Source: Archilochus colubris
Lineage: Eukaryota > Chordata > Aves > Apodiformes > Trochilidae
Assembly: GCA_023079485.1 (NCBI GenBank)
Contig: CM041089.1
Coordinates: forward strand, 15,037,660-15,101,659
Length of the DNA: 64,000 nucleotides
Direction: 5' to 3'
The notes beneath the pieces are model-generated. The model searched no databases. It was given only the letters and a program-made list of their open reading frames with translations, and had not been told where the DNA came from. The position numbers were made by a program, and so were the translations under genes. Below, piece after piece: positions 22,440 to 35,800 of this stretch (its first letter is position 1; every line of letters begins with the position of its first letter).

Positions 22440-23149
22440 ATAAACCACACACTGGTAGAGGCTGTGAAAACCCTCAGAGGTTTGACTCTTGACTTGCTCT
22501 GTTCTTAGGCTCTTCTTTAGGTGTCTAGGATTGCCCAGTGCCAGACACAGGAAAGGAGGGACGGTGAGTTGGAGGCTCTCACTGTGTCCAACTGCTCATT
22601 TGCAATTCCATGTTAGAGCCCTGAGGACATCAGTGGCTCTAATCAACCCAACCAGCCTCACCTGGGACCCCCACCCACAAATGTCCATACCTGGCCCTTC
22701 AGTCCTGCTCTCGTATATCTTGTAGCCATACCTGCTCCCACACAGCTTCATGGGATGTTTGGAATTCCTGGCTTGACTTAAAACCTGACTTGCATCCTTG
22801 TTTCTACTTGCCTGTCACATCACTGATATCAGGGGCCCATTGTGTGCACTGGCAGTGAGGATGCTGCAGCCCTGTGTAAAACTGGCAGTAATGGGGGTTA
22901 TCAAAAGATGGTGCAAGAGGACCACGTCCTCTGTTCCCTTAACTTGGCTGGAGGATGGTACTGCTGGCTTGCAGGAAAGCTGTGCTACCGGAGGGACAAA
23001 AAGCTGTAAAGCAACCACCAAGTGTCAGACTTGCACCAAAAAGCAGCATGAGAGCAAAGCCAGGTGGGTTTATGATGGTAGCAGAGCTCTGAGGAGGAGG
23101 CAGTTCCCAAAACTGAATTGTCCCTGTTTAGGCCCAGCTGGTACCACCC
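22440..23149. other. Unique non-coding DNA
   Basis: No recognised element or exon. A 211-codon + strand open frame beginning at 22,798 crosses from here into the GC-rich LTR-like block and has no domain features. Confidence 0.4.
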
Positions 23150-23830
23150 AGGCCCCTGCTCACCGGTGCCCTTCCCCCCCACCACAGTTCAGGGAGGAGA
23201 AATTCCAAATAAATCTCTGTCCCTCAGGGCCCCTCAGCGCACACGGGACAGAGGGACGGGCAGGGGGTTCAGGCTCAGTTCCCCACACGCTGTTTCTGCC
23301 GCTCTTTCCTCCTCAGGGGAGGACTCCTCAGGCTCTTCCCCCGCTCCAGGGCGGGGTCCCTCCCACGGGAGAGTCCTTCAGGAACCCCTGGGACATGAGT
23401 CCCTCCCATGGGGTGCAGTCCCTCAGGAGCTGACTGCTCCCACCCGGGCTGCCCACAGGGTCATGGACTGAGCTGGGAACAGTCACCTCCCCTGGCACGG
23501 GCTCCTCCAGCCAGGGATGCACAGACACAGCTGACCCACCAGGGTCTCTTCTGGGCTGCATGGGGACGGCCACCACCTCCCCAGAGGCCTCAGGGAAACC
23601 TCTGCTTGGGGCATCTTCCCCCTCAGAGAGCTGCTCAGCCCCAGCACTGCTCTCACCTCTGGCATTGCCCTCACCGCCTCCATCTGCTCTGCAGCTTTTT
23701 GCAGTTTTGTTTTCCCCTTTTGAATATGACCAGAGATGGGGCCAGAATATGGGGGCTCCAGCAGCCTCTCACAGGAGCCACCCCTGTGGTCTCCCCTGGC
23801 TCCGAAAACCCCTGCCATGCTAATCCAAAG
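23150..23830 (+). mobile_element. GC-rich LTR-like block (candidate ERV LTR, family D)
   Basis: The segment has the feel of a common GC-rich avian ERV LTR. Repeated motifs of the kind GGGTCCCTCCCACGGGAGA, GCTGCAG and CCTCAGGAGC run through it, followed by AGCCTCTCACAGGAGCCACCCCTG and an ending around CCCCTGCCATGCTAATCCA. Neither boundary carries an obvious target duplication and there is only one copy here, so the assignment rests on recognition of the style of sequence, not on a pairwise match. Confidence 0.45.
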
Positions 23831-26800
23831 TATGAACCTACATAAAGATTTGTTCTATGAGTCAGAAGTGAGATATTCTAGAGGAGGACTGGGGGCCCAC
23901 TCTGTATTTACCTGGGACACTTGGCAAAAGACGGATTGCTTTAGTTAGCTCATTTAGCATGGCAGGAGAATGAAACTCCATTTCTGCTACAGGGATAGTG
24001 TTGGGTTCAGATGTCAGCTGCATTCACAGATGGTGTTGTATCATCAGGTCCCTGCATGCTCTAGACTGCCCTCAAAGCCTCCAATCTTGCCAGAGGTATC
24101 TTCCCCATACAAGTGGCTGCTGAAGCAAGCCAGCTTGGGAGATGTTTGAACCGAATTCTTCAGCTTCACCCAGGTCTTGCTGAGACTGACAGCCTCAGGC
24201 TTCTCTACATGGGAGCAATCTCCAGTTCCACAGCTCCACAGTTTAACCCTCTCCTCCTAGCAGACCACGAAGGATGCCAAATGGTGATGGTCCCAGGCTT
24301 TTCCTTACCCACCAGTACACTTCAGCTGCATTCACTTTTCTCCTCACTCCCTTATTTCAGTAGGAACTAATTCATGGTTTTGGTGACCAACTGATGAGCT
24401 GTTGTGACTTTTCTCCATACTGTCCTGTGGCTTCAGTCCTTTTCTCCAGGGTAGTGATCAGCTGCATGGACATCCTAACCCTCTGGTGGAATATTCTGCT
24501 TTATTTTTCTGCTTCACCATCACTGCCTGCTCTTGTGTAAGGCAGACCTGGAGCTTCTGTTCTCTTTCTGAGCTACACAAAGTGCTAGGTCCACTGAGTA
24601 GCTCAGATCTTCTCAGGAATGAAGCCTCTCCTGTTTCTGTCTCCTATTTCTTGCAGATACCCAGGGAACAAGTGGTGTAATATCCTCCATGTCTCTTCTG
24701 CTTCTTCTAGAGATTTTCAGGTTTGCTGTAGCTTTTTATTTATCTGCCATGGTTTCTTCTCAGTTTCCTTTTACTCCCTCTGTGGACTACAGGAACATAA
24801 CAGTGTTTCATGCCTCCGCAGGAACTTTGCTTTCCCATGTCCCATTTTCCTGGGTAGCAAAAAAGAGATGCTCCATGCCTGGGTGTACAGCCCCACGTGC
24901 AGCATGGACAACTCCCCATTCCTTGACCAGGCTTTCTTCTGGCTGAGAGCAGAGCTGCTGCTGATGCCTCAGCAGAGAAAAGCTCCCAACAGGTCAGACC
25001 ACAGCCAAACCACCAAGCTGGAGGAAGTGCTGAGTGCTGAAAGCAGGAGAAATTTGTCTGCTTCTTTTTAAATTGCACTAGGCTGTGCTAGTTTTGCACA
25101 TTTCACCCCCCCCTCACCTTTCTAGTGTAAAAATCTTAGACCTGTCGTCTTCTGGTTTGAGAGAAAAGTCTCTAGCCTTATTCCTCATCACCTGCTGTGC
25201 CCCAGCTACACGCATTAATGCTGAAGTATGCAAATGCTGGACATCACCAGTGGAGGAGGAGGTCTCCTGCTTGTTTGACGTCTCAGATAAAGAGTTTTGA
25301 AAAATCTGTACACTTTACTTCCCCTCCTGAAGAGAATCAGGAGCACTTGGAAATGCCAAGGCCTTTGCACCTCAATATAATCAGAAACAGCCACAAGCCA
25401 ACATGGGATGTAGGTTTTAATCTTGGGTTAATTAGAGAAGAAAGGGCTCTGCGGACTGAGGGACATGGATTGACATAAAGGGCAGGTGGTTTTCAGGGAA
25501 GAGGAATCTGCTTCAGATGGAAGGAAAGGCTCAAGGGGATGATCCCCTTTGGAAGATCATCCCAGGGTAGTTAGGAAGAGAATGCCAGTCCACGGCTCCT
25601 TGGGCAGCCCCAGTGTTTTGTGTCCTTGCAGTACATGTTGTTACTTACATGTAAAGGGCCACCAAGTCCTAAGCTGCAGGAGTTTGTGTTGCACAAAGCT
25701 TCAAGGAGCAGTTTACAACATGTAAAGGAAGGGGGTGTTACTCGTGCTCTTTGTCACATACTGATCAGTGCTCAGCAACAGGCATGTCGAGTCTGCAGCT
25801 GTGTAACCTTGCTGAGGTGCTGCAGGAGGGTCTGCTTGTTACTCCAAATACTCTGCCACAGCACACCTTAGAGACAAGTGTTGAGAGATAAGGACCAGCC
25901 ACACTGAATTGTTTCCACATAAGCAGCGATTGGCTGCTAGAAAAGAAAAGGTATGTGTATAGAACTATGGCCTAGGAAAAGTAGGATTGTTTAGATTTTC
26001 TTTGTGTTCTTTATATTGATGGGTTGACAGAAGAAGAGCAGTGGACATGATTGGTAGTCTGCACAAGACTGGGGTCAGGATTGACGCTGCACCATTTGCA
26101 CTGTAGCAAACAGAACCTTTTCCCTGTGGTCCCATTCCAAGCTCCAGATCTGCCTCAACTTCTCTGCTGCTTTATTTAAAAACAGAATACTAATATGCAA
26201 AAAGATTTTTTAGCAGTTGGCTCAGCAAACAGGAGCACAACCAGAACTTGGGGAAGGGAATTGCATGGCAAAACATTGCATGGTCAGAAAAGTCAGCTCA
26301 TCAGAGGTGGAGGTCCCTGTGCTTTTACTGAAATGATTCCCTGTTTGTCATGCCTCTGGGATCTGAACTCTAGTCGCTGATGAGAGATGAGGGATGATGG
26401 GATGGGTGGGGAAAGCTCCCTTAGTAGGAGAAAACGGATTTTCTGCCTCTTCTGGAAATTCTGGATTTGAGTCCTGACTCCAGCACTGCTTTGAAGTGTA
26501 ACCCCACACAGGTTGCAGTGGGTGCTTCAGTTGCTCTACCTGAAGAAAATGAGAAAATAACCAAGGGACATGGAGCTGCAGGCACAGCAAGAGTGATAGG
26601 AGATTCCCTGTGGTACCAGCCGGCTTGCGAACTCTTTTTAGAGTCTTTTCTCCTAGCTTTCTGTTGAAAATCTGAATTAAGTGTTCAGAAGAGCAAGCAT
26701 AGTTTTAAGCGGGTCCTTTTTCCTCATTGGCTGTCTGAGAAGCAATGATACAGCAACACACACACAGAGCTGCAGCAGCTTTCTGCAGCCAGTTTATCAT

Positions 26801-29545
26801 TCAGCCACGAGGAGCATTTCACATGTCAGCTTGTCAGAGGTTCCTTAGAAAGTTAAGTGGTACACTTTCTTTGTAAATGGATGCAGGTTAAAATATCACT
26901 CATTAGAGAACAGATAGCATGCATTAAGCCTCAGGATTTTAAGAATGTCAGAGAATGTGCTTTTCTTTTTTATAGTTTGTTTCTGTCCTCTGCCACCTCA
27001 GCAAAGTGAATAAATTCGTCTCTTCCCCTTCCCTGGAAATGAAAAGGAATTCAACATCTACTGATGAAGAGTATTTGAGCCATTCACAATCTGCTGATTG
27101 CAGCTGCTCAGTCCAAGGTCTGAAAGACAAGGATGGCAGCAGCTCCGTGGGGCTTGGGGCAGGGACAGTCAGCCTGAGGCTATTCATCTTTCTGCACATG
27201 CAGAGACTAGCCTAGTCCCCGAGAAGCCTGACACTTCTTCAGTGTCTTCAGTGAAAAACAGTAGATCTACCCTTGAATCCAGCTGTGAAGAGGGAGACAG
27301 TATTGGGAAATAACTACCTTCCTTGTGCTTGACATGGAGCTGGTCTTTGAGGAAATCATGGTCAAGGTCCATCATACCCTAAGAAGAAAAATGTCATAGA
27401 AGAAGTGAATGAGCAAAAGCAGCTGGAAGAGATTTTTTTTACCAAATTTTTCCTTCCCATTCAGTGGCTCACAAGAAAAGGTCCCCCTTTGCCCAGCCAT
27501 GTGGACGTGGACCGGCAGATTTCTCCCTTGCTCCCTCCTTCCACCTTGTAGGCTGGGCAAAATACAAGATCTTTACCCCAAAGAGGCAAAAGGAAGGGAT
27601 GAAAGGCAGGCTTGTCCCAGCTCATTGGCAGAGGATGTATTGCTGTGGAGTGCACTCTGTAAGATGCTCCAGAAGGTACTGATGAGTTTCCTTCCTTAAC
27701 TCCTCTCCCAGTAGAAGGTTCAAATGTGCAGGCATTACCATAACAGAGGCAACACGGAAGTCTCATTCAGAGCTTCTAGCTCGTCCTCTCCTCTTATCTC
27801 TTATTCTAAGGAAACTTGACCGAAAGCTTAACAAAGCAGCTCCAAAAGCATTTAAAACTTCCGTGCCTCATGACCAGCATATAAGCACTCTGGCATTACA
27901 TGTCAGCCTCTCTTTGACCAAGGCATCTTGTTCCTCCGTGCAAGGCAAGAGCTGTCCCCTCACATATGCCTGGAGAAATTACTCAGAAGAGGTTTCATAA
28001 AGGGCCTCACTTTCCAAAGCAAGGAGTGGCCCCAGGACAGAACCCATATGGGTTAGGAACAAGAGAGCAGGGACATCACTTTCCACCTTCACCCTACAGA
28101 AGGAGCTCAGCTTTTTTTAACTTGCTCACAGGAGTTTGAGGATGTCTTTTGCCCTGCCTGTAACCAAGAGGGCTGTGGTCCTCCCCCCCGAGTAGGAGGA
28201 AGGCAAACGCATGTTCCTTCCATCACATCCCAGGGTGGCTGCAAAACAGCCTAGGGTGACTCAGGCTCACCTGGAGAAAACATCATGCTTTCAGAGCCAT
28301 CATGGTCTGGGGCCTGGTAGTGGTGGTAGATTTTAACTAGGAACTTGGATGATCTCCTGGATTTGTTCCCGCTAAGCTGTGCCACTGAGCCTTTGTTTTC
28401 TTGCACCCTCCTTTACAATTCAATTGTCTGTTCCTGCTGCAAGGAGCGAGGTGCTCTGGGCTGGTTGAAGAAATCATCAGTAGTAGTACAAAGCCCCAGC
28501 TCAGCAATTAAGGAATCTTTTAACACTCATACACTCGTTAGCAGGTAGGATTGTTTTGGTCTCCCTTACAGTGATAAGAAGTATGAGGTCCTCCTAGGTG
28601 CTAGAACATCCTTGACTTTTGTGTGCAGCTTGAACTGGATACTTCAGACAGGGTTTGTTGTGTGTTTAAAACTGAGCAGAAGAACTGTGTGGATGAGTGC
28701 TCTGCTAGAAAGTAGAACTCCTAGAAAGTTTCTTGGGATAACAATCAATTTGCAGCCAAATTTAAAAATGAGGCTTGCTAAGCTCACATTTTTTCTGTAT
28801 TATCTAAATTCTGTTATTTTTCCCTCTATTGTCTGTTAGGCTTGTTTGTCATAAGACATGTATCAGTTTTTAGTTGTTTTCCTTGCTTGATTTGTCCTAA
28901 AATTATGATTATTATCAGACTGGCTGACAGACTTTCCAACACCTAGAAAGAATGTTTGAGAAATGGTCAGAATAATGAAATAAACTGCAGCATATCTGTA
29001 ATAAGCAAGTTCAACACGAGTGTTTTGCAAATTGTGAACACAATAATCACTGTATTATTGTGAAACTGAGTTTAAATGATTTTTTTTTTAATTACTAATT
29101 TAATAATTGCCAGGTTCATGACCACCAGTAGCCTTCAAGATTAATGACTGCACCACAGTGAATGGAGGCTGAGGGTGCCTGAAGAGTGCAGAGGACAATT
29201 GGACGCTGCTTGAACCAGCACCAAGCTCAGCACAGCAAACAGCTGGACTGCACATCAGGTAGGGATGAGGTGAGATCTGCAGAGATTCTTGTCACCCTGT
29301 GACTGGTACAGAGGGTATGGGACACCTCTGTCCTTGTTACAATGAGCACTTGACACATTTCAGCCCTTTCCAGAAATGTACCACAGTTAGGCAGTGGAGC
29401 CCCACATCCAGCACTCCTGTGGTCACAACATGACACCAGAGGATGCAAAACACCATTGAGAAGAAGCAAGTCTGCCAGCCAGTTTAGAGATGAGTCCTGC
29501 CTGTGTCTTCCTGTAGTTTACTAACTGTGAAGTTAGTAAATGAAT
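23831..29545. other. Unique non-coding DNA, 5.7 kb
   Basis: The longest repeat-poor stretch of the window. No CR1 or LTR is recognised. Candidate exons near 27.0-27.3 kb are listed separately. Many short open frames exist on both strands, and some lie behind good pyrimidine-AG sites (for example before 24,658), but without matching donors. Confidence 0.45.
27002..27313 (+). other. Candidate last two coding exons (27,002-27,117 and 27,204-27,313)
   Basis: A long pyrimidine tract ending CCACCTCAG lies just before 27,002. The frame that follows is open and Ser/Lys/Glu-rich to a possible donor (CAAG then GTCTGA) at 27,117/27,118. A second pyrimidine tract ending GCACATGCAG precedes 27,204. Joining across the 86-bp gap keeps the frame and continues, again Ser/Glu-rich, to a TAA at 27,311-27,313. 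The composition (SSPSLEMKRNSTSTDEE; then VPEKPDTSSVSSVKNSRSTL) resembles a disordered C-terminal tail. The donor is weak, the intron would be very short, and no family is recognised, so chance is a real alternative. Confidence 0.2.
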
Positions 29546-30689
29546 ATCATAGAACCAGAGAGTAAGAGAATGCTTAGGGTTTGAAGGGATCTCTAGAGAC
29601 CATCCAGTCCTACCCCCCTGTCCCAGCAGGATCCCCCAGGGCAGTCACACATAACACATCCAGCGGGTTGGAAGGAGACTCTAGAGCCTCTCTGGGCAGC
29701 CTGGGCCAGGGGCTCCCTCACCCTCACACCTAAAAGAAGTTTCTCCTCACATTGAGCTGGAACTTCCTATGTTCTAGATTAAACCCATTATTGCTGTATT
29801 ATTGGGAACCAGTGAAAAGAGACTGGCCCCTACCTCTTGACAACCACCCCTCAGATATTTACAGACATTCATAAGATCCCCTCTCACCCTTTCCTCACAG
29901 CAGAGATGCTCAAGTCCCTTCATCATCCCTGTAGATCATCACCTCTGCCCAGCTCTCCAACCTCTCCAGATCCCATGGAGAGCAGCCCAGCCTCCTGGTG
30001 TTTCAGCCACCCCTCCCAGCTTTGGATCACCAGGGAACTTCCTCAGGGTACACTCCATCCCCTCATCCAGCTCTTTGATCAAGGTATTGAACAAAAGCGA
30101 ACCCAATACTGATCCCTGGGGAACACCACTGGCCACAGGCCTCCAATCTGACTCTGTACTGAGCATCAGAACCCTCTGAACTCCATTGCCCAGCCAGTTA
30201 TCAACCCACCTCCCAGACCAGTCCTTTATCCTATCATAGACTGCTTGACTTTTCCTATGAGGATGTGATGGGAGACCCTGTCAGAAGCTTTACTGAAGTT
30301 AAGGGACACGACATCCATTGCTCTCCCTCCAGCTGCCCATTTGGTGCTGCCTTGCTGGAAGGATATCAGGTCAGCCAAGCAAGATTTCCCCTTAATAAAT
30401 CCATCCTGGCTGTTCCTGATAGCCTCCTTTTCTTGCAAGTGCTTGGAGATGTCCTCCAGCATGAGCTGCTCCATCACCTTCCAGAGGTGGAGGTGAGGCT
30501 GCTGCTCTGGAGTTTTCTGAGGATTCCTAAGTTTTTCTTTGTTTTGAAGACTGGACTGGCACTGGCTTTCTTCTTTTCTCAGGCACCTCTCCCATTCTCC
30601 ATGATTTTCCCAAACCAATGGAAAGCAGCTCAGCACACCACCAACCAGGGCTCTCAGCACATGGGATGTGCCCCATGAGGGCCCATGGA
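29546..30689 (-). mobile_element. Internally deleted CR1, copy F
   Basis: The tail is at 29,546 (ATCATAGAACC). The minus strand encodes the start of the RT domain (KVMEQLMLEDISKHLQEKEA near 30,430-30,490, then SFQQGSTKWAAGGRAMDVV) and, after a stop, WRPVASGVPQGSVLGSLLFN near 30,085-30,145. The catalytic box reads FPGDPKL (normally FADDTKL). Sequence then jumps at about 29,930-29,946 from the [10 protein letters not shown] position to the GLEHLSYEE position, skipping roughly 350 bp of ordinary ORF2, with a second, smaller gap of about 40 bp further on. It is about 98% identical by eye to 45,439-46,590 and cut off earlier at its 5' end. It cannot encode an active RT. Confidence 0.9.
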
Positions 30690-32340
30690 AGTTTTGTCTG
30701 AACCTGTTTTCTCTGCAGGGCCAGGGATTTAGTAGCTTTCCCTCTCAGCTATTTCATACCTATGTAGCTATTTTATCTTGTTAGAGAATTAGAAGCAGGA
30801 GAAACCACAAATCATTTTTTGCTGACAATGAGCAAGTGACTTACCTGTAATTAAAGAGGAAGTAAACACATCTATTGTTGATTCATGTTGGGCAGGGTGC
30901 TCTGACTGCACTGAATCTTGATTGCCCAAATTAGAAGTGGGTAAATCCCACTCATTGTTGTGGGTAGAGAATCCCCCTTCCATCCAGACCTACAGTGAAA
31001 AACCAGAACCAGTCCCACAGAACTGGTAACATGTAGGAGAGCTCTGGATAGATAAAGTCTACACTTTGCAGAACTAAGTTACAATATATTGTTTTTCCCA
31101 CCCTCACTGGCCTGTCCTATAAATCAAAGTTATCCAAAATTACAGGCTTAATCTGTAATACCACAAAGCAGTCTCCACCATGTGTTTGGTCCAAGGAATA
31201 TGTAGTATTGAAGACAAAGACTGCTGAATCCTATTATAAGTGAAATCCCTCACTGATCATTGCAGTCTTCTGGGTTAGAGGACATGCATGTTGGCAGCAC
31301 TACAAGTAAACAAGGCAAGGCAGAATCTGTGGTCTTAAATTTTGTTTAAGATATGACTAGCTTGCAGCCTTTGCAGCTTAAAAGCTCATGTGGTTTCTCC
31401 ATTCACTTTTGAGATGTCTCTCTATATATGAACCCATGATTCTTTCCCTATGCAGATCCTATGTTTGCAGATCCCTAGATATCCTTCTTGTAAGAGGTCA
31501 TGGAAAGTATCCTCAGTGGGCCCAGATCATTGGTTGACTTCAAGTAATACACTGGTTCTGTTTTAGAAAAATTTGTTAATGTTTAAGGCCTACTGCTACA
31601 TCTCTTACATTCTTGTTATTCCTTCTCTTAGATTGGAATGGAGTTCAAACTCCTCCTAAACAGTATTTGGATATTGCTTTAAGGAAGCAGACACTGTACA
31701 TCCTAACTCAAGGTTCTGCAACCTTGGTGGGCATGACAGATGGGGGACAGCAAGGTAACAATGAGATAATTAGGACTAGAAGCATAAGCAGTGGTGGTGA
31801 CAGACATTCTGAGAGATATTTGCATGAAAATTGGATCTTTGCTTATGAAGAGCTCATTGCTTCCTGCTGTTTGCACCAAAAAAAACATGTTGTTTTGACA
31901 TCAGAATTGGTAGCTATGGAAATGTTGATGATACCAAAGATAGGACTGTGCTGGAGGGCTATAAAAAGTCCTAGAGACCCAGCTGAGTCTGTATGGATTT
32001 GGGAGAGGCCAGCACAGCATTTATTCTGGCATTACCACAGCAGCCCATTGGTGTGACAGAATGTGACACCAGGAAGTGCAGGAGGGGACATCACAATATC
32101 AGGGAGTGCTGTGACACCAGGGCATGGAGATGGGGCCACAGTTAGGAGGAGGGAGTAAGTAGAGTATTAAACCAGCACCACCCTGGCAATAAAGAGCAAA
32201 GCTCCAAATAAAGGAAATGAATTTTAGAAAGGGGAAATGCTAGAAATGGAACTTTTCTCCAAAGGATGTAGTAATCTTTAACAATCTTGTGAAATATGTC
32301 TTCTGGTTAATTTTAAATATCAGTAAGCAGAGGATATTGT
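30690..32340. other. Unique non-coding DNA
   Basis: No repeat recognised. A 147-codon + strand frame (31,613-32,056) has no domain features. A GGGCTATAAAAAG box near 31,957 followed by CAATAAAGAG near 32,188 gives an LTR-like or promoter-to-poly(A) spacing, but no paired copy or termini support an LTR. Confidence 0.4.
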
Positions 32341-32855
32341 AATAATTTAAGTTGGAAAAGACCTTCAAGATCATTGATTCCAACCATAAATTTTATATTG
32401 CCAGGTCCACCAGTAAACCACGTCCCTAAGCACCAAATCTACTCTTTTTTTAAATACCTCCAGGGATGGTGACTTTACCACTTTCTTGGGCAGCCTGCTC
32501 CAGTGCTTGATAATCCTTTCAGAGAAGAAACTTTTCCTAATAACCAATCTAAACTTCCCCTGGTGCAACATGAAGCTGTTTCCTCTCATTTTAATGCTTG
32601 TTAGTAGGAAGAAGAGATGAAATCCCACCTCACTGCCACCTCCTTTCAGGTAGAGCAATGAAACAGAGAACAAAAAGGTCTCCCCTTTTGTCCAGGTTAA
32701 ACAACCCCAGTTGTCTCAGTAACTCCTCACAGGATCTCTTCTCCAGGCCCTTTACCAGCATTATTGCTCTTCTTTGGAGGTATTTAGCACCTCAAGGTCC
32801 TTCTTGTAGTGAGGGGCCTAAAACTGAGCACAATACCCCAGTACTCACATCCCGT
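32341..32855 (-). mobile_element. CR1 LINE 3' half-kilobase
   Basis: The + strand reads AAGTTGGAAAAGACCTTCAAG, then CCAGGGATGGTGACTTTACC, CTAAACTTCCCCTGGTGCAAC and CCAGGCCCTTTACCAGC, all in normal CR1 3' order on the reverse strand. The minus-strand frame at 32,371-32,673 retains the RKSFFSERIIKHWSRLPKKV block. The terminal octamers are eroded. 5'-truncated. Confidence 0.88.
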
Positions 32856-35800
32856 AATCAGTCACACGTGCTCATCATGCCCATTTGTTGCAGCTTCTGA
32901 GCAGTTACCCACTTGGGACAAAAATAGATGCCCCTGCAGTCTTGCAGAAGAAGTTGGAAATGATTATTCAAAAGTCAATGTTTGTGTCCTATCCCCCATC
33001 CCCCTGTAGGGAAGTGTTCTGGGAGAGCAGCACAATGACTGTCAGCAACAGCTTCGGCAAATACAGCACTGAATGGGTGCCTTGCTTCCTGCCTCCTTAC
33101 AAATAACTGCCCAGAGTTCATCAATCTTTCTGCTTACCTCGTTCTAGGGACAGGGATGTTCCTATCTGAAAAGGAAATCAGTCACATTGCTGCCTACTGA
33201 GGCAGCTTCTTTATCCCTAGTCCTGCAAAAGGCAAATGCCACTGGCAGATGTGCTGCCTCTCAAGTGGCAGACAGACAACTTATTGTTACTGTCTCAGAA
33301 CTGCAGAGATTAATTCAGAAAGGAAAATGGCATTGCCTAACGTAAGCAGTAACCTCTCTGAGTGCAGCAGAGAGAGGAATGGGTCTGTAATGAAGCTGTG
33401 GGTTGCTGTGTCTTCTTTCTTCTATCCCTTTTCTCTCTTCCCTGTCCTGTTGACCTATGAAGTCTCACAGAGCAGGTTCTTTTATTGCTTATTCTTATTT
33501 GCTCTCAACTCTGCTTGCCTGTTAGATGATGGACGAGATAGATAATGGCAGAACAATTTCTAGAGCATGCATGATTAAGCAGGAGAAATAGGATTGGCAG
33601 CTCAAGTGCATAAGCAGAACCTCCCCTGCTCCTGATCTTCCTGGCCACTGTCTCTTCCCTTTCCAAGGCCAGGTCCTGCTACTCCAGGGAACCCTGGCTG
33701 GGGTTAGAAGGCAATTAATCTTCCTTACACAGTACAGATCAACCCCACCTGCCCTGGCAGAAGAAAATGACACTCAGGTTTGCTAAATCCACACAAAGAA
33801 GTCCCTAAACACCCACCCAAGCCAAGCACATGGTCCCATTTTTGTGTTACTCCCTGCAGGTGCACCATCCACATAACTGCTCTCTCCTGCAGTGGCAGAG
33901 CCCTCAAGAGGAGCAGTATGCTGGAGTTTAACCAGACACTGTTTCCAGCCCAGGAAAGGGGTGCATGAAACACCACCCATCTCTATCTCAGGCCAGAGTT
34001 TTATTCAGTAACAAAGCTCTAATTAAAATTCTTCCCATGTCTGTTGTGGTTTCTGGCACCACAAATCTTTCTCAGCTTCTCCTGTCCTTAGGCAGAACAG
34101 CAAGCCAGCTCTGGAGCTGCTAACAGATCAGAGCACCAAGCTTTGGCCATGAAGGATGAAGATCCTTTTGTCTGAGAGGTGTACAGGGTGCAGACAGATA
34201 CAGAGGTGAGAAGGCTCATTGCACTTGGATCAAAGCTGAGATAGGACTCATCCATCCTAATTTCAGGATGTACAATCAGTTCCTTGCATCATTCTCATCT
34301 TCACAGCAATGGAAAACCCTTGTGTTTTCATTACCAAGTCTTTGCTAATGATACATCATCATTTACTACAGAAGTCCCCAGCTTTTTTTCTGAACTCTTC
34401 ATCAACACAAAATACGTCCTGCTCTGTATGGAATGGCCACACTACTATTGCTTCTGCAGTTCTATTTATACAAAAATCTCACCGAGCATTTACAGTAGTA
34501 GTGAAGCCAGGTTTAGACCCTAGATTCTCTGAAAACCAGAAACAGGTTAGCATCATCCCAGAGTTATTTTACTCTGTTGATCACAAGCTATCAAGATATA
34601 GAAAAAAAAAAAATCATTCAGCAACTCAAGAGTCACAAGTTTGAGGACCCTTCATTTTGCTCTGGTTTTCTACAGCTCTAAACACTGTCATGCCCATAAT
34701 GACATGAAGCTTTCCAAAGGTATAGCCCTGACATCATCCCAATGTTCAGTGGGATGGAATGGAGATGCAAAGCAGTGCAGACAATTTCACCATCCTGAGC
34801 GTTTGGCTATACATCTCCAAGTCCTTTTTTGTGCCCTGCAGCCCACTGTCCATTTCAGGTTAATTTTCTCACATTTTCCCTTCCCATTTGAATGTCAGCC
34901 TATGCTCTGCCAGCTCAGGCACTGTTTTGCCAAATAGCACTTCTTTGCAGGTATGTTTTCAATTTGAGATGAGCCTGATGCTGACTGCTGTTGTTATTGA
35001 TGGGCAGTTTGTGTGACTTAAATGAAAAATCTTTTTCAATCTGCTGCATTGTTTTACAATCCTAAAAACATCATCTCCTTAGTAGATGGGGAATCCCTGT
35101 CTTCACCCACTATGCATATTTTTCTGCATGATGGAAATGTTTAACACCTGCCTGTGTCTCTTATAAGCTCCACATATTACTTGCATTATTTGTGCTGCTT
35201 GCCACACCACTGGTATTGTTTTCTGCTTTCCATTTTTCTACCAAATTTCGTTGTTAACTTTTTACTAACCAATACAGCTATGAATTTGATTTAGTGTGCT
35301 CATCCTGGTCTTTCCCAGTGTCAGACTCACTACAGCATCTGTTTATGAACGTTTTAATTGCTGTGCTTTGTGAATACCTGGTCAGTAAACTTTTAAGTAT
35401 CCCTTACGGATAGGAATAACCTCATACCTTGACAGTTCTCTGGATTGTTTTCCCTTTCTTCCATGCTATCACCTTGAGCCTTTCCCTAGTGAATGATTTT
35501 TTTTTTTTTTTTTTTGCAAATATACATTATCCTCTGGCACTTCTTGATGTTCCACAAGATAGATGCTCTGCTGTACCCCACCACCACCTTCCCACAGCCC
35601 AATGGCTTTATCTCACACTCCTGTCTGTGCTGGTGAGTAGAGTTTAATTGTCCCAGTAACGTTTAATTTCCATTTGACATTTTCCCACTTGTCTTTAGTG
35701 TGTCACCTGATTCTCAGGGCTCCCCGAGCTCAGTAACAGCTTTCAACACGACCTCTCTTTCCAGGTGTCTCACGTTTTGTACTGCTGTTTTAATGACCAA

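Noticed and set aside
22798..23433. 211-codon + strand open frame
   Set aside because: It runs from unique DNA into the GC-rich LTR-like block, a join that makes no sense for a protein. It is open because of low stop-codon frequency in GC-rich sequence.
31613..32056. 147-codon + strand open frame
   Set aside because: It has no recognised domain, a composition with clustered Leu and His typical of random DNA, and no good splice sites at its edges.
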